Notes: generated by a model not told the origin, from the letters alone. Positions 1 through 9,280 are shown, numbered from the stretch's first letter. The stretch: 22,855 nucleotides of DNA from Coptodactyla brooksi (GCA_033557675.1 JAWQRM010000422.1:1-22855), one strand, 5' to 3'. Made by a program: numbers and translations.

Positions 1-235
1 GGTCAACAGAGAAACAAAAAGCCTTGAATTTCCCGCGACGACAACTGCGCATGCGCTCCTCCGTTACAGATTTGAATTAGTCGGCAGGAGCAGGCAGCTC
101 TCGCGGGGTGCCCCCCCAGGATGCGGCGCCAACGTCCGCGGAATGAGGCCACGGTCTCCGAAGATCGAGTCCCCAGAGACCGCGGATCGCGGGGCCCTAA
201 GATGGCCGGCGGAGTCCCGTGATGTGTTGGTTGGT
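1..235. promoter_or_regulatory. CpG-rich block with promoter-type motifs
   Basis: This block is far richer in G+C and CpG than the DNA that follows, and it stops abruptly near 235. TTTCCCGC at 29-36 fits an E2F site. The palindrome GCGCATGCGC at 47-56 fits the NRF1 (insect Ewg) consensus. AAGATGGCC at 199-207 fits a YY1/Pho site. Such clusters are typical of TATA-less housekeeping promoters and 5' leaders. No convincing reading frame or splice donor is visible, so direction is unknown and the gene would lie outside the window or start here. A GC-rich transposon piece is the alternative. Confidence 0.35.
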
Positions 236-474
236 TATGTCTTTTTTAACTATTGTTAATTGATTCCTATGTATTTTATAGCACTGAATCCGAAAAGACC
301 TTCAATGTTTCCTTTCACGTCTGAATTTTTCGCAAATCGCAACTGTCAAAATATGTAAAACGTCAAAAATTGAGAAAATATGACCATTAAATAGACTAAA
401 CGTTTTTTCTTATTATATTTATTACTTGTTATAAGCTAAAACAAGATAATTATAACTTGATTTTGATTATACTA

Positions 475-930
475 AGACAATGTTCCAACGCTCCCACGCG
501 TTTTCCCAACTTCCATTTGTTTCTCAAAATTACTATCTTTCAGGCGCTTTCTAATGTAAGGACCAGTAAGGACAAACTCTTTTAGTTTGGCGGTTGCTAT
601 GGCTGCAAATTTATCGCAGCTATATGTAAAACGTTGACCTTCTTTCGGGAAGGCCTTGACAAATTGCTTCATCAATCCTAATACGATATGCAGAGGTGGA
701 AGAACTTTATTTATTCTGGACTATGAGAGTTTTTCGGAGCACATTTTTGGTTCCAGGTAGTAATGAATTTTTTAGCCCTTTTTAGCCAATCTTCCTTTAT
801 CCAATGACTCTCTGTCTCTGCTATCGCATTTACACAAAAAGAAGCAAATTTCGTGTACCCTACTTTGTGTTATATCGATATTATTTTGAGATCGCTACAC
901 GCAATCCACTTATGATCGTCATCCCAAATT
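475..930 (-). pseudogene. C-terminal half of a multicopy uncharacterised arthropod protein (decayed)
   Basis: Translated on the minus strand in shifting frames, this stretch follows a protein family that I recognise as high-copy in insects and other invertebrates and that has no established function. From high to low coordinates one meets DHKWIACSDLK, then GYTKF, then PPLHIVLGLMKQFVKA and a final lysine-rich segment with GPYIRK. The family normally continues through a conserved FLGN segment and a histidine-rich tail, both absent here. Frame changes and stops occur near 700, 790 and 880, so it cannot be expressed as one protein. Only 472-675 stays open. The family is often repeated across genomes, which suggests carriage by a mobile element; that is inference. 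Confidence 0.6.
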
Positions 931-1645
931 TTCGACCAATTTTAAATCTTAAATCAAGTATTTGTTCTCTTAAGGGATCATGTTTAATTAGCAAAGTCCA
1001 AAAAATCAATTTTTGGGTTTTTGCATATTTTTAAAGTACGCCATTTCAGGAGTGGTTCCTGAAAATTTCATGTAAATTAGACGAAAATTGACGAAGTTAT
1101 GGGATTGACCAGCAGAATACCTACTTTATGGGATTCTGTGTAAATTAAAAAAATATACACTCCACTGATAAGTAGACCGCAAACTTTAAACGCGTTTTGG
1201 TCAAAATTACATTTTTCGGAAAAGTCATGTACGATGACCACGATATCCCCAGAACCGTTAAAGTAATCGACCTAAAACTTTCTCGCGTTTTTCTGTGTAT
1301 GAAAGCTTGATCGTAAACGAAGGGTTTTTAATTTTACTGAAAACTTTTTTTTTGAAAAAAATGAAAAAATAAGAACCTGAAAAGTCACACTTTTCCTTAA
1401 AATATATCTAAGCCAAATCATCTGATATCAGATGATATCAGATGATTTGGCTTAGAGCTTTTGTGGTCACCGCACAACACCCCTGAAAAATTAGGTTTCC
1501 TTAAAGTGGCCGCAACTTCATTAATTTATAATATTTTTCAATGAAAATAATTTTGAATATTGTTCAATATACGTACTTTTAATATCAATATGTTGTTGTA
1601 AGAACAAATAGAACATTGTTATAAAAATCCCCGAAAATCACGTTT
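931..1645. other. Interruption inside the family pseudogene
   Basis: The family would need only about 150 bp between the two flanking pseudogene pieces, but about 700 bp lie here. I find no family residues in the inserted DNA. It contains a long perfect palindrome (1408-1455) and otherwise low-complexity AT-rich sequence with A and T runs. It is best read as a later insertion or rearrangement whose type I cannot name. Confidence 0.35.
1408..1455. repeat. Perfect 23-bp fold-back palindrome, 2-nt loop
   Basis: Arms 1408-1430 and 1433-1455 are exact reverse complements, separated only by GA. The arm begins CTAAGCCAAATCATC. Inside the arms, GATATCA and TGATATC add a smaller self-complementary unit. 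It has no flanking direct repeats that I can see, so it does not look like a transposon end. Confidence 0.95.
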
Positions 1646-1930
1646 TCATTTCACCCTGCAACTAGACATGACCCCTGAAATGGACAGAATGTCCGACGGG
1701 TATTGACACATATGTATTCCCATTGTGTTAAAATGATTCAAAATTCCACGTACATCAGTGCAGATGGTTAATTCTCCTTCTGAAACACATGGAAGAAAAT
1801 CCCTTTCTCTGTACCTGAGCCAGGAAAATGAAGTGCCAGCTGCACTTGAACCAATCAATTCTGAATTTTATTTGGTCAGATGTTAGTGTCAAACCAAATC
1901 GTTTAGTTCAGACTGATAAAATCACTTTGG
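1646..1930 (-). pseudogene. Middle part of the same uncharacterised family (decayed)
   Basis: The minus-strand frame 1858-1646 reads AAGTSFSWLRYRERDFLP and TDVRGILNHFN, matching the family block that has the form 'PGTSFSWFRNRE...FF...CNDVxGLL'. Just upstream (1860-1925), in another frame, FGLTLTSDQIKF matches the family's 'ELNDLVRDLNL..KAELL' region. The conserved 'WRLFIDSSK' segment that should follow towards lower coordinates is not recognisable. This piece lies upstream of the 475-930 piece in the same orientation, so both belonged to one copy. Confidence 0.55.
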
Positions 1931-1933
1931 TGG

Positions 1934-2311
1934 TCAGCTATCGTCAGGTTCGTACTCCTCCTCAATGTTATATTCATTTGAGTTACTTGGGGAACCGTCT
2001 ATTTTAGGTAAATCTTGTGGTAGAATTTCTACTGGTATGTTTGGACCATGAGGAACTGGGCGTAAAGCGAATGGCAAAAAATAATTCTTTTTTATTCTTC
2101 TCATTGAAATCTTAAACACCAGATGAACAAAAGTAACAATCATTACTGTGATTTTGTGACTCTCGCCACACCATTGGAACTCCAAATCTGAACGCTCTTT
2201 GTTCAGATTTGGAGTTCCAATCGCTCCAAAACGCTTTTCGGTTTCCACAATTAACTCACTATAAATATAACAAAAAGAATTTCCAGACTTTTCTCGGTCT
2301 TTTGAAGCCAT
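1934..2311 (-). pseudogene. N-terminal part of the uncharacterised family, internally deleted
   Basis: The minus strand starts MASKDREKSGNSFCYI, like the N-terminus of the family, where FCYIC begins a zinc-binding region (here the second Cys is Tyr). The end reads LRPVPHGPNIPVEILP followed by an acidic tail, also family-typical. Between them another frame holds NDCYFC and FNEKNKK, the second CxxC site. About 50-60 residues that normally separate FCYIC from DCYFC are missing, and a 49-bp palindrome (2173-2221) sits at that point. The 125-codon frame is open only because of compensating shifts; this is a dead copy. Confidence 0.6.
2173..2221. repeat. Perfect 21-bp inverted repeat, 7-nt loop, inside pseudogene
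   Basis: Arm 2173-2193 (ATTGGAACTCCAAATCTGAAC) and arm 2201-2221 are exact reverse complements with loop GCTCTTT. It replaces coding sequence lost from the surrounding pseudogene, so it probably arose by a template switch during the deletion. Confidence 0.93.
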
Positions 2312-2799
2312 TTATAAAATGAAAAGTTTTCTTTATGGCATGAAAATAAATCTTCCACTAATAAAAACGCCGTTGATAACGGAGGAGGAAGAAAACTCGA
2401 TTTTTACACAGAAATAGCTGATAGCAGAATGTCAGCTCTCCCACAGTCTCTTCATTTTCAACCCAAAAATTTTTGTAATTCCCTAAGGGACATTCATTTA
2501 GAGGAGAAGATAAGAAAAGGGGAAGGGCCCAATGTAGCTTTTAAAAATTAAAAAAGAAAATTAAGCTCTTTTATAACAGTTTTTATTAGAAAACTGAAGG
2601 GGTCAATTGACCCCCTACCCAAGTCATCAGACTCCTCAACTATTTTACTATAAGAGCGTTTAGTACAAGTAAAAAAAGAATAAATTATAAGAATGAAGGC
2701 CATTTTTAGCGTTAAAGAATACATTGGAATCAATTATCAATAATTACAAGAAGTTAGAAAACCCAACCATCGCAGACTTGTGTAATCACCTTTATTTTG
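2312..2799. other. No recognisable gene
   Basis: AT-rich DNA between the family pseudogene and the LINE insertion. It may contain upstream sequence of the pseudogene. A 61-codon minus frame (2548-2733) has no recognisable domain and is likely chance. Confidence 0.5.
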
Positions 2800-2813
2800 A
2801 AGATGTGTATATT
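2800..2813. repeat. Left target-site duplication of LINE insertion
   Basis: AAGATGTGTATATT here is repeated exactly at 3344-3357. The two copies bracket a GC-richer retrotransposon fragment, as expected for target-primed insertion of a non-LTR element. Confidence 0.85.
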
Positions 2814-3343
2814 TTTTGTGATGGTCTGAGAATGCTTCTTACGCACCCAGGGCTCTGTCCCTGGAGTGTCGGACTCGCCTATACCGAATAGGCCCTACCG
2901 ACTAAACTCATTTCCATCTTAGTGGCGTGAATCAATCCCGGCACCGCCATCAGGCATTACTTCAGGATGGCGCCACTTCATAAGATCCCTTTAGGGGACT
3001 CTCCTTTTGGTTTTACAGGGCAGAAGCGTCATTTCTTGTTGGCTTTTGCAAGGGCCTCCCCGAAGGCTGTACATCCATTTGATCCGACCAAGTGTTTCCT
3101 GCCATCGGGATTATTCGTAGAGCACAAAAGGCTCTGCAGTCTTGCAATCCTTCAGTTTGTGCCCCGCACCGCCGCAGAAGTAACATAACTTGCTGCTACG
3201 ATCCGAGCCCTTGCATGAAGTGCTATGATGTCCATAGTCAAGACAGCGGTAACATCGCCGGATCTATGTTCCTCGTCTGATCCTGCAACTAACAAAGCCG
3301 ACCAATAATCGGCCAGCTTTAAGGAGTTACTCGGCTGCCGTCA
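2814..3343 (-). mobile_element. R1-like LINE fragment: end of ORF1 (gag) joined to 3' region
   Basis: A 530-bp, G+C-rich insert with 14-bp target-site duplications. Reading the minus strand, it starts inside ORF1 (a VGFVSCRIR segment before the knuckles, typical of R1-clade gag), has two CCHC zinc knuckles, and stops at 3029-3031. About 215 bp later it ends in ...CATCACAAAA. That last part contains a hairpin, CCAGGG/CCCTGG (2847-2864), and a TTTAGTCGGTAGG stretch resembling R1-type 3' ends. ORF2 (endonuclease and reverse transcriptase) is absent, so this is an internally deleted or non-autonomous copy, also 5' truncated. It cannot move by itself. Confidence 0.75.
3029..3343 (-). pseudogene. 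LINE ORF1 C-terminus with CCHC zinc knuckles
   Basis: The minus-strand frame gives CYRCLDYGHHSTSC (Cys codon at 3252-3254) and CYFCGGAGHKLKDC (last Cys codon at 3144-3146), each CX2CX4HX4C, the nucleic-acid-binding knuckles of R1/I-type gag proteins. An in-frame stop follows at 3111-3113. A -1/+1 shift restores a longer end, GRKHLVGSNGC plus an alanine/lysine-rich tail, which would be the third Cys/His module, stopping at 3029-3031. Two stops lie upstream of the first knuckle, so it is a pseudogene. Confidence 0.75.
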
Positions 3344-3385
3344 AAGATGTGTATATTAGCTTATATATATGTATATATAAGCTAA
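3344..3385. repeat. Right target-site duplication overlapping a 30-bp palindrome
   Basis: AAGATGTGTATATT (3344-3357) matches the left duplication. It runs into TTAGCTTATATATA / TATATATAAGCTAA (3356-3369 and 3372-3385), a perfect 14-bp inverted repeat with a 2-nt centre TG. The palindrome may have been the insertion target. Confidence 0.85.
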
Positions 3386-3639
3386 TTGCAAATAAATAAA
3401 AAATAAAAAGTCTTTTACAGTACCGCATATAACATTTTCATGAAATGCTTGTTTTGATCACATCACACAGTGACGAGCATAGTTTTGATTAGTTTGATAT
3501 AGCAATAATTATAGCTACCACAGACGGACGGACGAACAGATATACCAACGGCCGAAATTGCATACTTACAGTACAAATAAGTGTGCCTAGCCTAATTTTA
3601 TAGCCTAATTCGTGAAATATCTTTTTAATCTCTAATAGT

Positions 3640-3770
3640 TTTTGAGGTATTGTAAATATTGTAAAACAAATGTCGTCACTACACCAAACTGTGAAAAACA
3701 ATGATCGACGCATGTTTCGCTAACCAAGATAACATCATCAGGAATGATGCAAGACTGAAATATTGTGGCA
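3640..3770 (-). repeat. Dispersed repeat with hammerhead-like core, copy 1
   Basis: On the minus strand, CCTGATGATGTTATC...GGTTAGCGAAACATGCGTC is followed by TTTGGTGTAGTGACGAC. The same module is found twice at 16788-17013. CTGATGA, an arm/loop/arm, and GAAAC in this order and spacing match the conserved core of hammerhead ribozymes; AC-ATGC-GT then C would be stem III and the cleavage nucleotide. Stem I is poor in this copy, and one extra T separates CTGATGA from stem II. A 92-codon frame on this strand (3632-3910) starts with a hydrophobic segment but has no recognised domain. Confidence 0.5.
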
Positions 3771-3914
3771 AATAGCAAAATATTTATGTATTTTTTCAAC
3801 TGAGATGTCATATCTCGAATATCGGCCTCGAGTTGTCTATATTCTCTTGTGAGACATAGTGCTAATATAATAACCACAATAAGCCAAGCATGGGATATTC
3901 TCGACCGCACTGGA

Positions 3915-6390
3915 TTGCAGGGAAACGGATGTCATTTTTGACCGTAAAGAATAATTGTTACAAATATATAGTTGTTTTGCAATCTTTAAATTAGAAATAT
4001 GTAGAATTGAAACCAATTATAGTTCACTATGGAAAGAACAGTAAATTACCATATAATTTAGGGTTTGTAAGTATGACATGCGTGGTGAAACGAGAAGTCG
4101 GTGGAATAATAATTATTACTGAACACTTGGTAGACAGCTAATCATGCCTAATATTTATTTGACAATGTTTGGCGTTGTGTTTGTGAAGAGGCATATAATA
4201 ATTTCATTTCTTCGTTGCAAGAACAGTATTTGTATTGAAAGTATGATTAGATAAGAAATTAATTTAATTTCATGTGTATTACTTTTTTGTATGCCAATTA
4301 ATTATGTTTGTCTGTCAATCAACTTCTGTCGTACTCTGAATATGTGTGTTAAATATGTAGAATAAAGGTGCCCAACATACTATTAATAAATTGTTGCGAT
4401 ATATAGCAAATATTATGTTATCTACGTATTTGTAGATAAAATTAGGAATCACCTGAAGTGTTGCCAAACAATTTTCTAACAATGCGTCAATCACCATAAT
4501 AGAGCATAGGCAGACCATTATTGAAAATAAAAATTAGAAGTTCATATACAAGTGATCTATTGATACATGTACGTGATCAAGTTCGAATTCTTTCCCATAA
4601 TTAAGTTTCTAAGTTGAATATTATTGACTTTGTCAAAAAAACTTGAAAGAATCATTTATGTTCTGGTAGGTTTTCTACGAAAAAGTCTTGAACAAAATGC
4701 CAGAGAATTGAAAGATTGTACGTTGGAGAGCCAACGGAGCCATAGAGAAACCTTGGGTTTGTGTAGTTTCGGTAAACCATTATGCCTGTGACAACCTTTA
4801 TTCTATTACAATGACAATTGTCTTGCTTTTTTGTGTTGAACTTGACCGATGGAACCTTTGTTCAGTAAAATGTAACGTAAATATATAACAAAATAAATAA
4901 ATGACTTAAAAGTGTGTAAAAACAACCAAACGGTTGTTTTATCCATCAATGAAATGGATTTTATTCCATTGCCGGTAACAGTTTTGTAACAGGGTTACCG
5001 AATAAATAACTTAGTTTTTATACATATATACTCTTATGGCAGGATAAATAATAGATTGTCGATTTTAGAAAAGCTTTTAGCTCTATTGATGTATGTAATA
5101 CATTATCACTTGGTATAGATACGCACTTTGGATAAATAGCTAAGCTGAATTTAGGATTTGAAGATGTGTTCAACATTCCCTGGTATATCCACATTTGTTG
5201 TGCTGATGAATAATTAAAATTAAACGACATTTCAAGATATGTCAGAGGTCTACGTTGTTTGCTAGCTTCATAATTAGACTCAACGAAGTTTTCTGCACAA
5301 TGTGATTCCAAAAGTTTTCGATAGCATGAAACTTATCATAAAAGACTAGGAATAGTAATAGAAATTGTGGAACAGCTAAATCTTGAGACACCCATTTACA
5401 AATTAATAAATATCCCATTTATTTAACACGATTATGAATGAAATAACACCTCATGTTAAGATGCTACACCCAGAAATAAATGATGCGATGCTGCTGATGG
5501 TGGTTGATGACGAGAACGATTTGTAACCACTTTCGTATTCGTTGTTCGCAAAAAAAAATAAGCCTACTAGTATTAATCACCAAAATTAGTTATTGGGGAT
5601 AAATCAATAAGACAGGTATTTGCTCAGGTTACCCATAATGAAGACAAAACCTACGAAACGTATAACCAAACAAGCACTGCTGTTCCTACCTATTCTGCCA
5701 AGTAAACAGACTACTATGTGTCCTCCAAGACAACGCTTCTTTTAGAGAAACAATACTATAAACAAGATGGGTAAACACACATTAGTTCGATCCATAATGA
5801 CGTCTGGTCATAATAATTATATTTGAATCAATAGCCTAGTTTCAAGACATAAGTTACATATTGCCTTTATAAAGTATTGGTCATAATTACAGTACCTTAA
5901 TATGTTGAAACGTAATGTGGAGTTAATGCATTGTCTAATGACGATGTTTTGAAATCGATTGAAATCTAATATGTCGAAAAAGTAATGCTAGTGGACGTAT
6001 GTTAAAGTGTGTGGGCTTGCATCTTGGTTGTCTATGAGAAAATTGTGATACTAGTTATTATTATAACAAAGTGGACATACAATTATCAAAAAATTAATGC
6101 CTTTAGGACGATCGAACTGTGGAGGCACCAGCTGGTAAACGACTTCCAGAACATCGACATATGTACCTAATAGTGGAAAGCAAGTAAGAAATTACTAAAT
6201 GCAGCGAATGTTGAATATGGTATTGAACAACCTAATTTTAATTTCCTAAAACCATAATGTATATTAGAAATAATATAAAATTTTAATCGATTAACTAATA
6301 GCTCTACTTTATATTTTTGATAAGCTACAGTTTTGATAAATTAAATTCATTTAAAATTTTCTCCCAGGAGCCATAAAACTAAATTACCAT
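3915..6390. other. Long AT-rich stretch without a supported gene
   Basis: About 2.5 kb with short chance frames only. Small hairpins occur, for example AAAACAACC/GGTTGTTTT at 4919-4940. The 97-codon minus frame 5018-5311 has a protein-like composition but no motif I recognise and no splice or start context that favours it. Intron or intergenic DNA is the likely reading. Confidence 0.5.
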
Positions 6391-6394
6391 TACG

Positions 6395-6895
6395 TCCTCG
6401 AGATAAATCTGCTTAATTGCGCCATCGAAGAAATGTTTAAAGATAAAATACGCCCTATCGTGCGCCAGCGCATAGAACGTGCTGCTCAAATAACGTGATA
6501 TTTCCTCCTAAAGCGATAATTAATCTCCCATTAAAAATGCACAAGAAACTCCAAAGTTTGCGAGGCGCGATTCATTCTTAATATTTCATCTTTCTTTTGG
6601 AAATTAAGAAAGTAGTCCCCAGTCCAGAGGGAAACGAGTACTGCACAAACTCGTGAAATGCTTGGCTGTTTTCGGGTCATAATTTATTTACGGACACGAA
6701 AATTATCAAACGGTTTCTACGCGATCCTCCCGCATCAGTTTTCAGTTTAATGGAATTCCGGGTAAAGCAGTTGCAAGCGCGACACGCGTGCTTTCCACAC
6801 TGCCGAAGCTCCATTAATTATGCATCACTTGGACGGATCAAAGCGTTCACTTGATTCGTTTATCGTGTCTGTATCCCGTAAATAACACGTACGTA
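6395..6895. promoter_or_regulatory. Candidate conserved non-coding element (enhancer-like)
   Basis: This part is less AT-rich than its flanks, has no simple repeats, no transposon ends and no reading frame. It is dense with homeodomain-type cores: AATTAAT near 6520, and CATTAATTATGCAT at 6812-6825, whose complement ATGCATAATTAATG equals the POU class IV (Brn3/Acj6) consensus. Forkhead-type TTTATTTAC lies near 6690. Such a composition is typical of insect developmental enhancers. That it is conserved is an inference from style only. Confidence 0.35.
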
Positions 6896-7179
6896 TTAAA
6901 CTTTTATAAAGAAAAGTCGACATCATAGTTTTTTTGTTCGTTTAATCATGAATAAGTAAATAATTACATGACATTAGATACTCCCTATACATGTTGTTAA
7001 CCTAGAACTACTTGGTAAACGAATAACTCATGTTGCTGTTTTGCTTTTGCAATACTATACATTATCTAGTTGTATTCATATTTTGTATCTATAAATGTTA
7101 ATTTATGGCTGCCGTCATACACTCGACAAATTTAGAGGAATGAAGTAAGCGTTATTGTTATAAATTATAGCAGAATAGC

Positions 7180-7512
7180 CTATGAGGATGTTTTCTGGAT
7201 CATCGAATTCTTTGACAGAAAAATGGTGAGCTCCCAAAATGAGAGCTTGAGCGTATTTACAAAATTTTCCTGTTTGATACATTTCATCTTTCTCCACTTA
7301 ATCAGCAGCGCCACTCTTGCTCGTGCAGTTTTTTCCTGTTTCACTCCTGACCAGTACATCCAGTATCTATTCAGCAATTTTATACATCCTTTCCCTTTTC
7401 TTTTTGTCTCTGTAACTTCCAAATAATGCAGGTTCGTTTTTTCCAGTTTCTCGGTCAGCTCATCCTCCTTTTCGTTCATCTCCCCAACATTCCATGTTCC
7501 TAATCTAACCAC
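7180..7512 (-). pseudogene. LINE ORF2 N-terminus: endonuclease domain, truncated
   Basis: The minus-strand frame begins VRLGTWNVGEMNEKEDEL and contains VTETKRKGKG and YWSGVKQEK. TWNV and the xET-K motif are hallmarks of the apurinic endonuclease-like domain of LINE ORF2; this arrangement is known from RTE/BovB-like proteins annotated in insects as craniofacial development protein 2-like. The domain nicks target DNA for reverse transcription. After about residue 80 the similarity fades in all frames, and no reverse transcriptase follows at lower coordinates, so the element is cut off near 7120-7200. Confidence 0.65.
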
Positions 7513-7535
7513 TCTTTGTTTACTTTAAATTTCTC

Positions 7536-8406
7536 TCATGTCGGTCCTCCTCTCTTTCCCATTCTTCTAAGTTTCTTTGATTTGGTGGTCGTGGCACTTC
7601 TCTTATGTTCCTTCAGCTCCTTTCTCTCAACATCCCATTTGTACTCCCTTCTCTCAATGGTGATTTTCCCATATCCCATCCTAACTGCCCTTCCATGACC
7701 TCTCTCATACTCTGTATGTTTCAATTTTTTCTGAATTATACGTTCATCTTTTACTCATTCGTTGTTTATATAGACTCTCTCTTTTAGGTTTTTTAATTTG
7801 CTTTTATTCAATTTTGAATACCGTCTCTCCTATATTTATAGCCTCTTTGATATAAACTTTCGTATCCATGCGCATCTCCATAAACTTTCCCATTTCTAAA
7901 CCAATATTTGAGTTGCTTTCTAGTTCAAATTTCACTCCTGATATTATAATATTGCTTTTCAAGAAATCCCTTTCCAATTTATTCATTCTCAGTTCGATTC
8001 TCTTCATATTTTCTTTCAATCTCCTATTTTCTTCCTTCAACGTATCTTTCTCTTTTCTTAGTTCCTTTATTTCATACTGGTATGACTTCTGATTCTGTTT
8101 CATTTCTTTTACATCCCCCATTAGTTCTGTGATCATCTCCGCTAAATTATTCATCCTACCTGAATTCGCTTCTTTTTCTTTCTGTGGAGTTTTTGTCCGT
8201 TTCTTACTCTTACGTGTTCTCTCTGGGTCTTCTTCTTCTCTATACCTTTTTTTCCTCCGGACGTATAATCGCTGTCCATTGTTGTCCCTGCTTATATGGT
8301 ATTTCTCGTATGTACCTTGTATACACGTTAAAACGCGCACGATAAAATTTCCGGCTTCGTCACCGGACCTTAGTGAACCCGACAATAACACTAGTCGAGC
8401 AATCAC
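7536..8406 (-). pseudogene. LINE ORF1: basic, coiled-coil RNA-binding protein
   Basis: A 200-codon open frame (8406-7804) continues, after a frame break, to 7536. It opens with a poorly supported leader, then a Lys/Arg/Glu-rich stretch, then about 70 residues of heptad-rich coiled coil (KELRKEKDTLKEENRRLKE), then RDFLKSNIIISGVKFE, where 'NIIISG' fits the RRM-like start of LINE ORF1 proteins. The continuation holds YINNE and a Lys/Arg-rich end. ORF1 proteins of this kind trimerise and coat LINE RNA. It lies directly upstream of the ORF2 endonuclease (7512), the usual ORF1-ORF2 order. The true start is unclear; an ATG at about 8282 in another frame is an alternative. Confidence 0.6.
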
Positions 8407-8424
8407 GTGCTCTGATCTATAGTT

Positions 8425-8482
8425 ATATTACACTTATAGTATATAAATACTATATATTACACTTATAGTATATAAATACTAT
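8425..8482. repeat. Tandem duplication of a 29-bp AT palindromic unit
   Basis: 8425-8453 and 8454-8482 are identical (ATATTACACTTATAGTATAT...). Each contains CTTATAGTATATAAATACTAT, itself largely self-complementary, and related TATAAGTATA units continue to 8540. The array lies between the LINE 5' end and the piggyBac body and resembles the CTATAAGTGTATTATAA part of the other piggyBac copy (11355-11380). Confidence 0.85.
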
Positions 8483-8484
8483 AA

Positions 8485-9276
8485 GTATATATATAATATA
8501 CTATAAGTATAGTTATAATAGTTATAAGTATTATAACTATATAGCAACCAACAAGATTATGCATTCATACTGGTCGATGTAGTATTGAATCAGCATCATC
8601 ATAAATAATGGCGAGGTGATTTCTATCTGATGAATATATAGCAGAGTTAGATGCAAATGCATCCGACGATGATAATTCTGAGGTTGAAAATCATACCAGC
8701 GATGATACCGACTGAAAAATTCGAGGCAGACTTCTTCAGATAATGACGTAGTGCAAACAAATACTGTGGTTCATGTGCAGTTAGTACACTCAAAAGGCAA
8801 AATTATATTTTAGATATTAGAACCTTTCCCCCAAAGTGGACGAGCATCTAAGTTACTCCTGGTCCAACTAGGTATGCCATATACAGAGTGAAGGATGTCG
8901 GAGAGTGTACGGATGCGATAGGATTATTGTTGTTAGCAGGAGTTGATAAATCAAACGGCTAATCAACAAAAAGTTTGTCATCATTGGCGTTATTGTCATC
9001 AGTGTGAAGATTAGTCAATAATTGGAAGCACGTCAGAATTTATTTCATAATCTCTTTTGTTTTTAGATTTAGTGTTTGTAATACTTTTTATTATAATACG
9101 TTTTACTTTGTTAGTAATAAGACTACGTTTCATCGTTGTTTGCGTTTATGTACTGTAATAAAATCACAATATATTCATTTCTAGCTATTCTTGACAATCC
9201 TCCTGTACCTGCATACATCGGGTGACTATAACCCGAAGGACTACAAATGTATAGTAGAAATAGGAGAACAGCAGGA
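8485..9276 (+). mobile_element. piggyBac-family transposon, internally deleted copy (copy 1)
   Basis: From CTATATAGCAACCAACAAG (8538 onward) it is colinear with copy 2 (11089-12724). Its right end reads GAGAACAGCAGG-A directly before TTAA (9277-9280), the piggyBac target. A subterminal near-palindrome GGGTGACTATAACCC lies at 9220-9234. The left terminal repeat is not found; the element meets the AT palindrome array and the LINE there. It has lost the promoter segment and most transposase codons but keeps a longer 3' untranslated part than copy 2, with AATAAA near 9160. It would behave only as a non-autonomous derivative. Confidence 0.75.
8608..9014 (+). pseudogene. piggyBac transposase remnant (copy 1)
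   Basis: The start ATG at 8608 gives FLSDEYIAELDANASDDD, the acidic N-terminus of this piggyBac family, then a stop at TGA in ...SDDTD*. Later pieces (PKVDEHL in one frame, the TYAxCx-type region lost) are scattered over frames. At about 8978 the sequence jumps from AACAAAAAGTTTGT directly to the last codons of the cysteine-rich tail (HWRYCHQCED-like) and stops TAG at 9012-9014. The whole catalytic core is absent. Confidence 0.7.
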
Positions 9277-9280
9277 TTAA

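Noticed and set aside
804..1034. 76-codon plus-strand frame
   Set aside because: It is the shadow of minus-strand pseudogene codons (DHKWIACSDLK, GYTKF) and has no domain of its own.
5018..5311. 97-codon minus frame as a gene
   Set aside because: No motif, no promoter or splice support; length is possible by chance in 23 kb.
7223..8422. Several hydrophobic plus-strand frames
   Set aside because: They are antisense to the Lys/Glu-rich LINE ORF1 and ORF2 endonuclease; complementing such codons yields Phe/Ser/Leu-rich frames.
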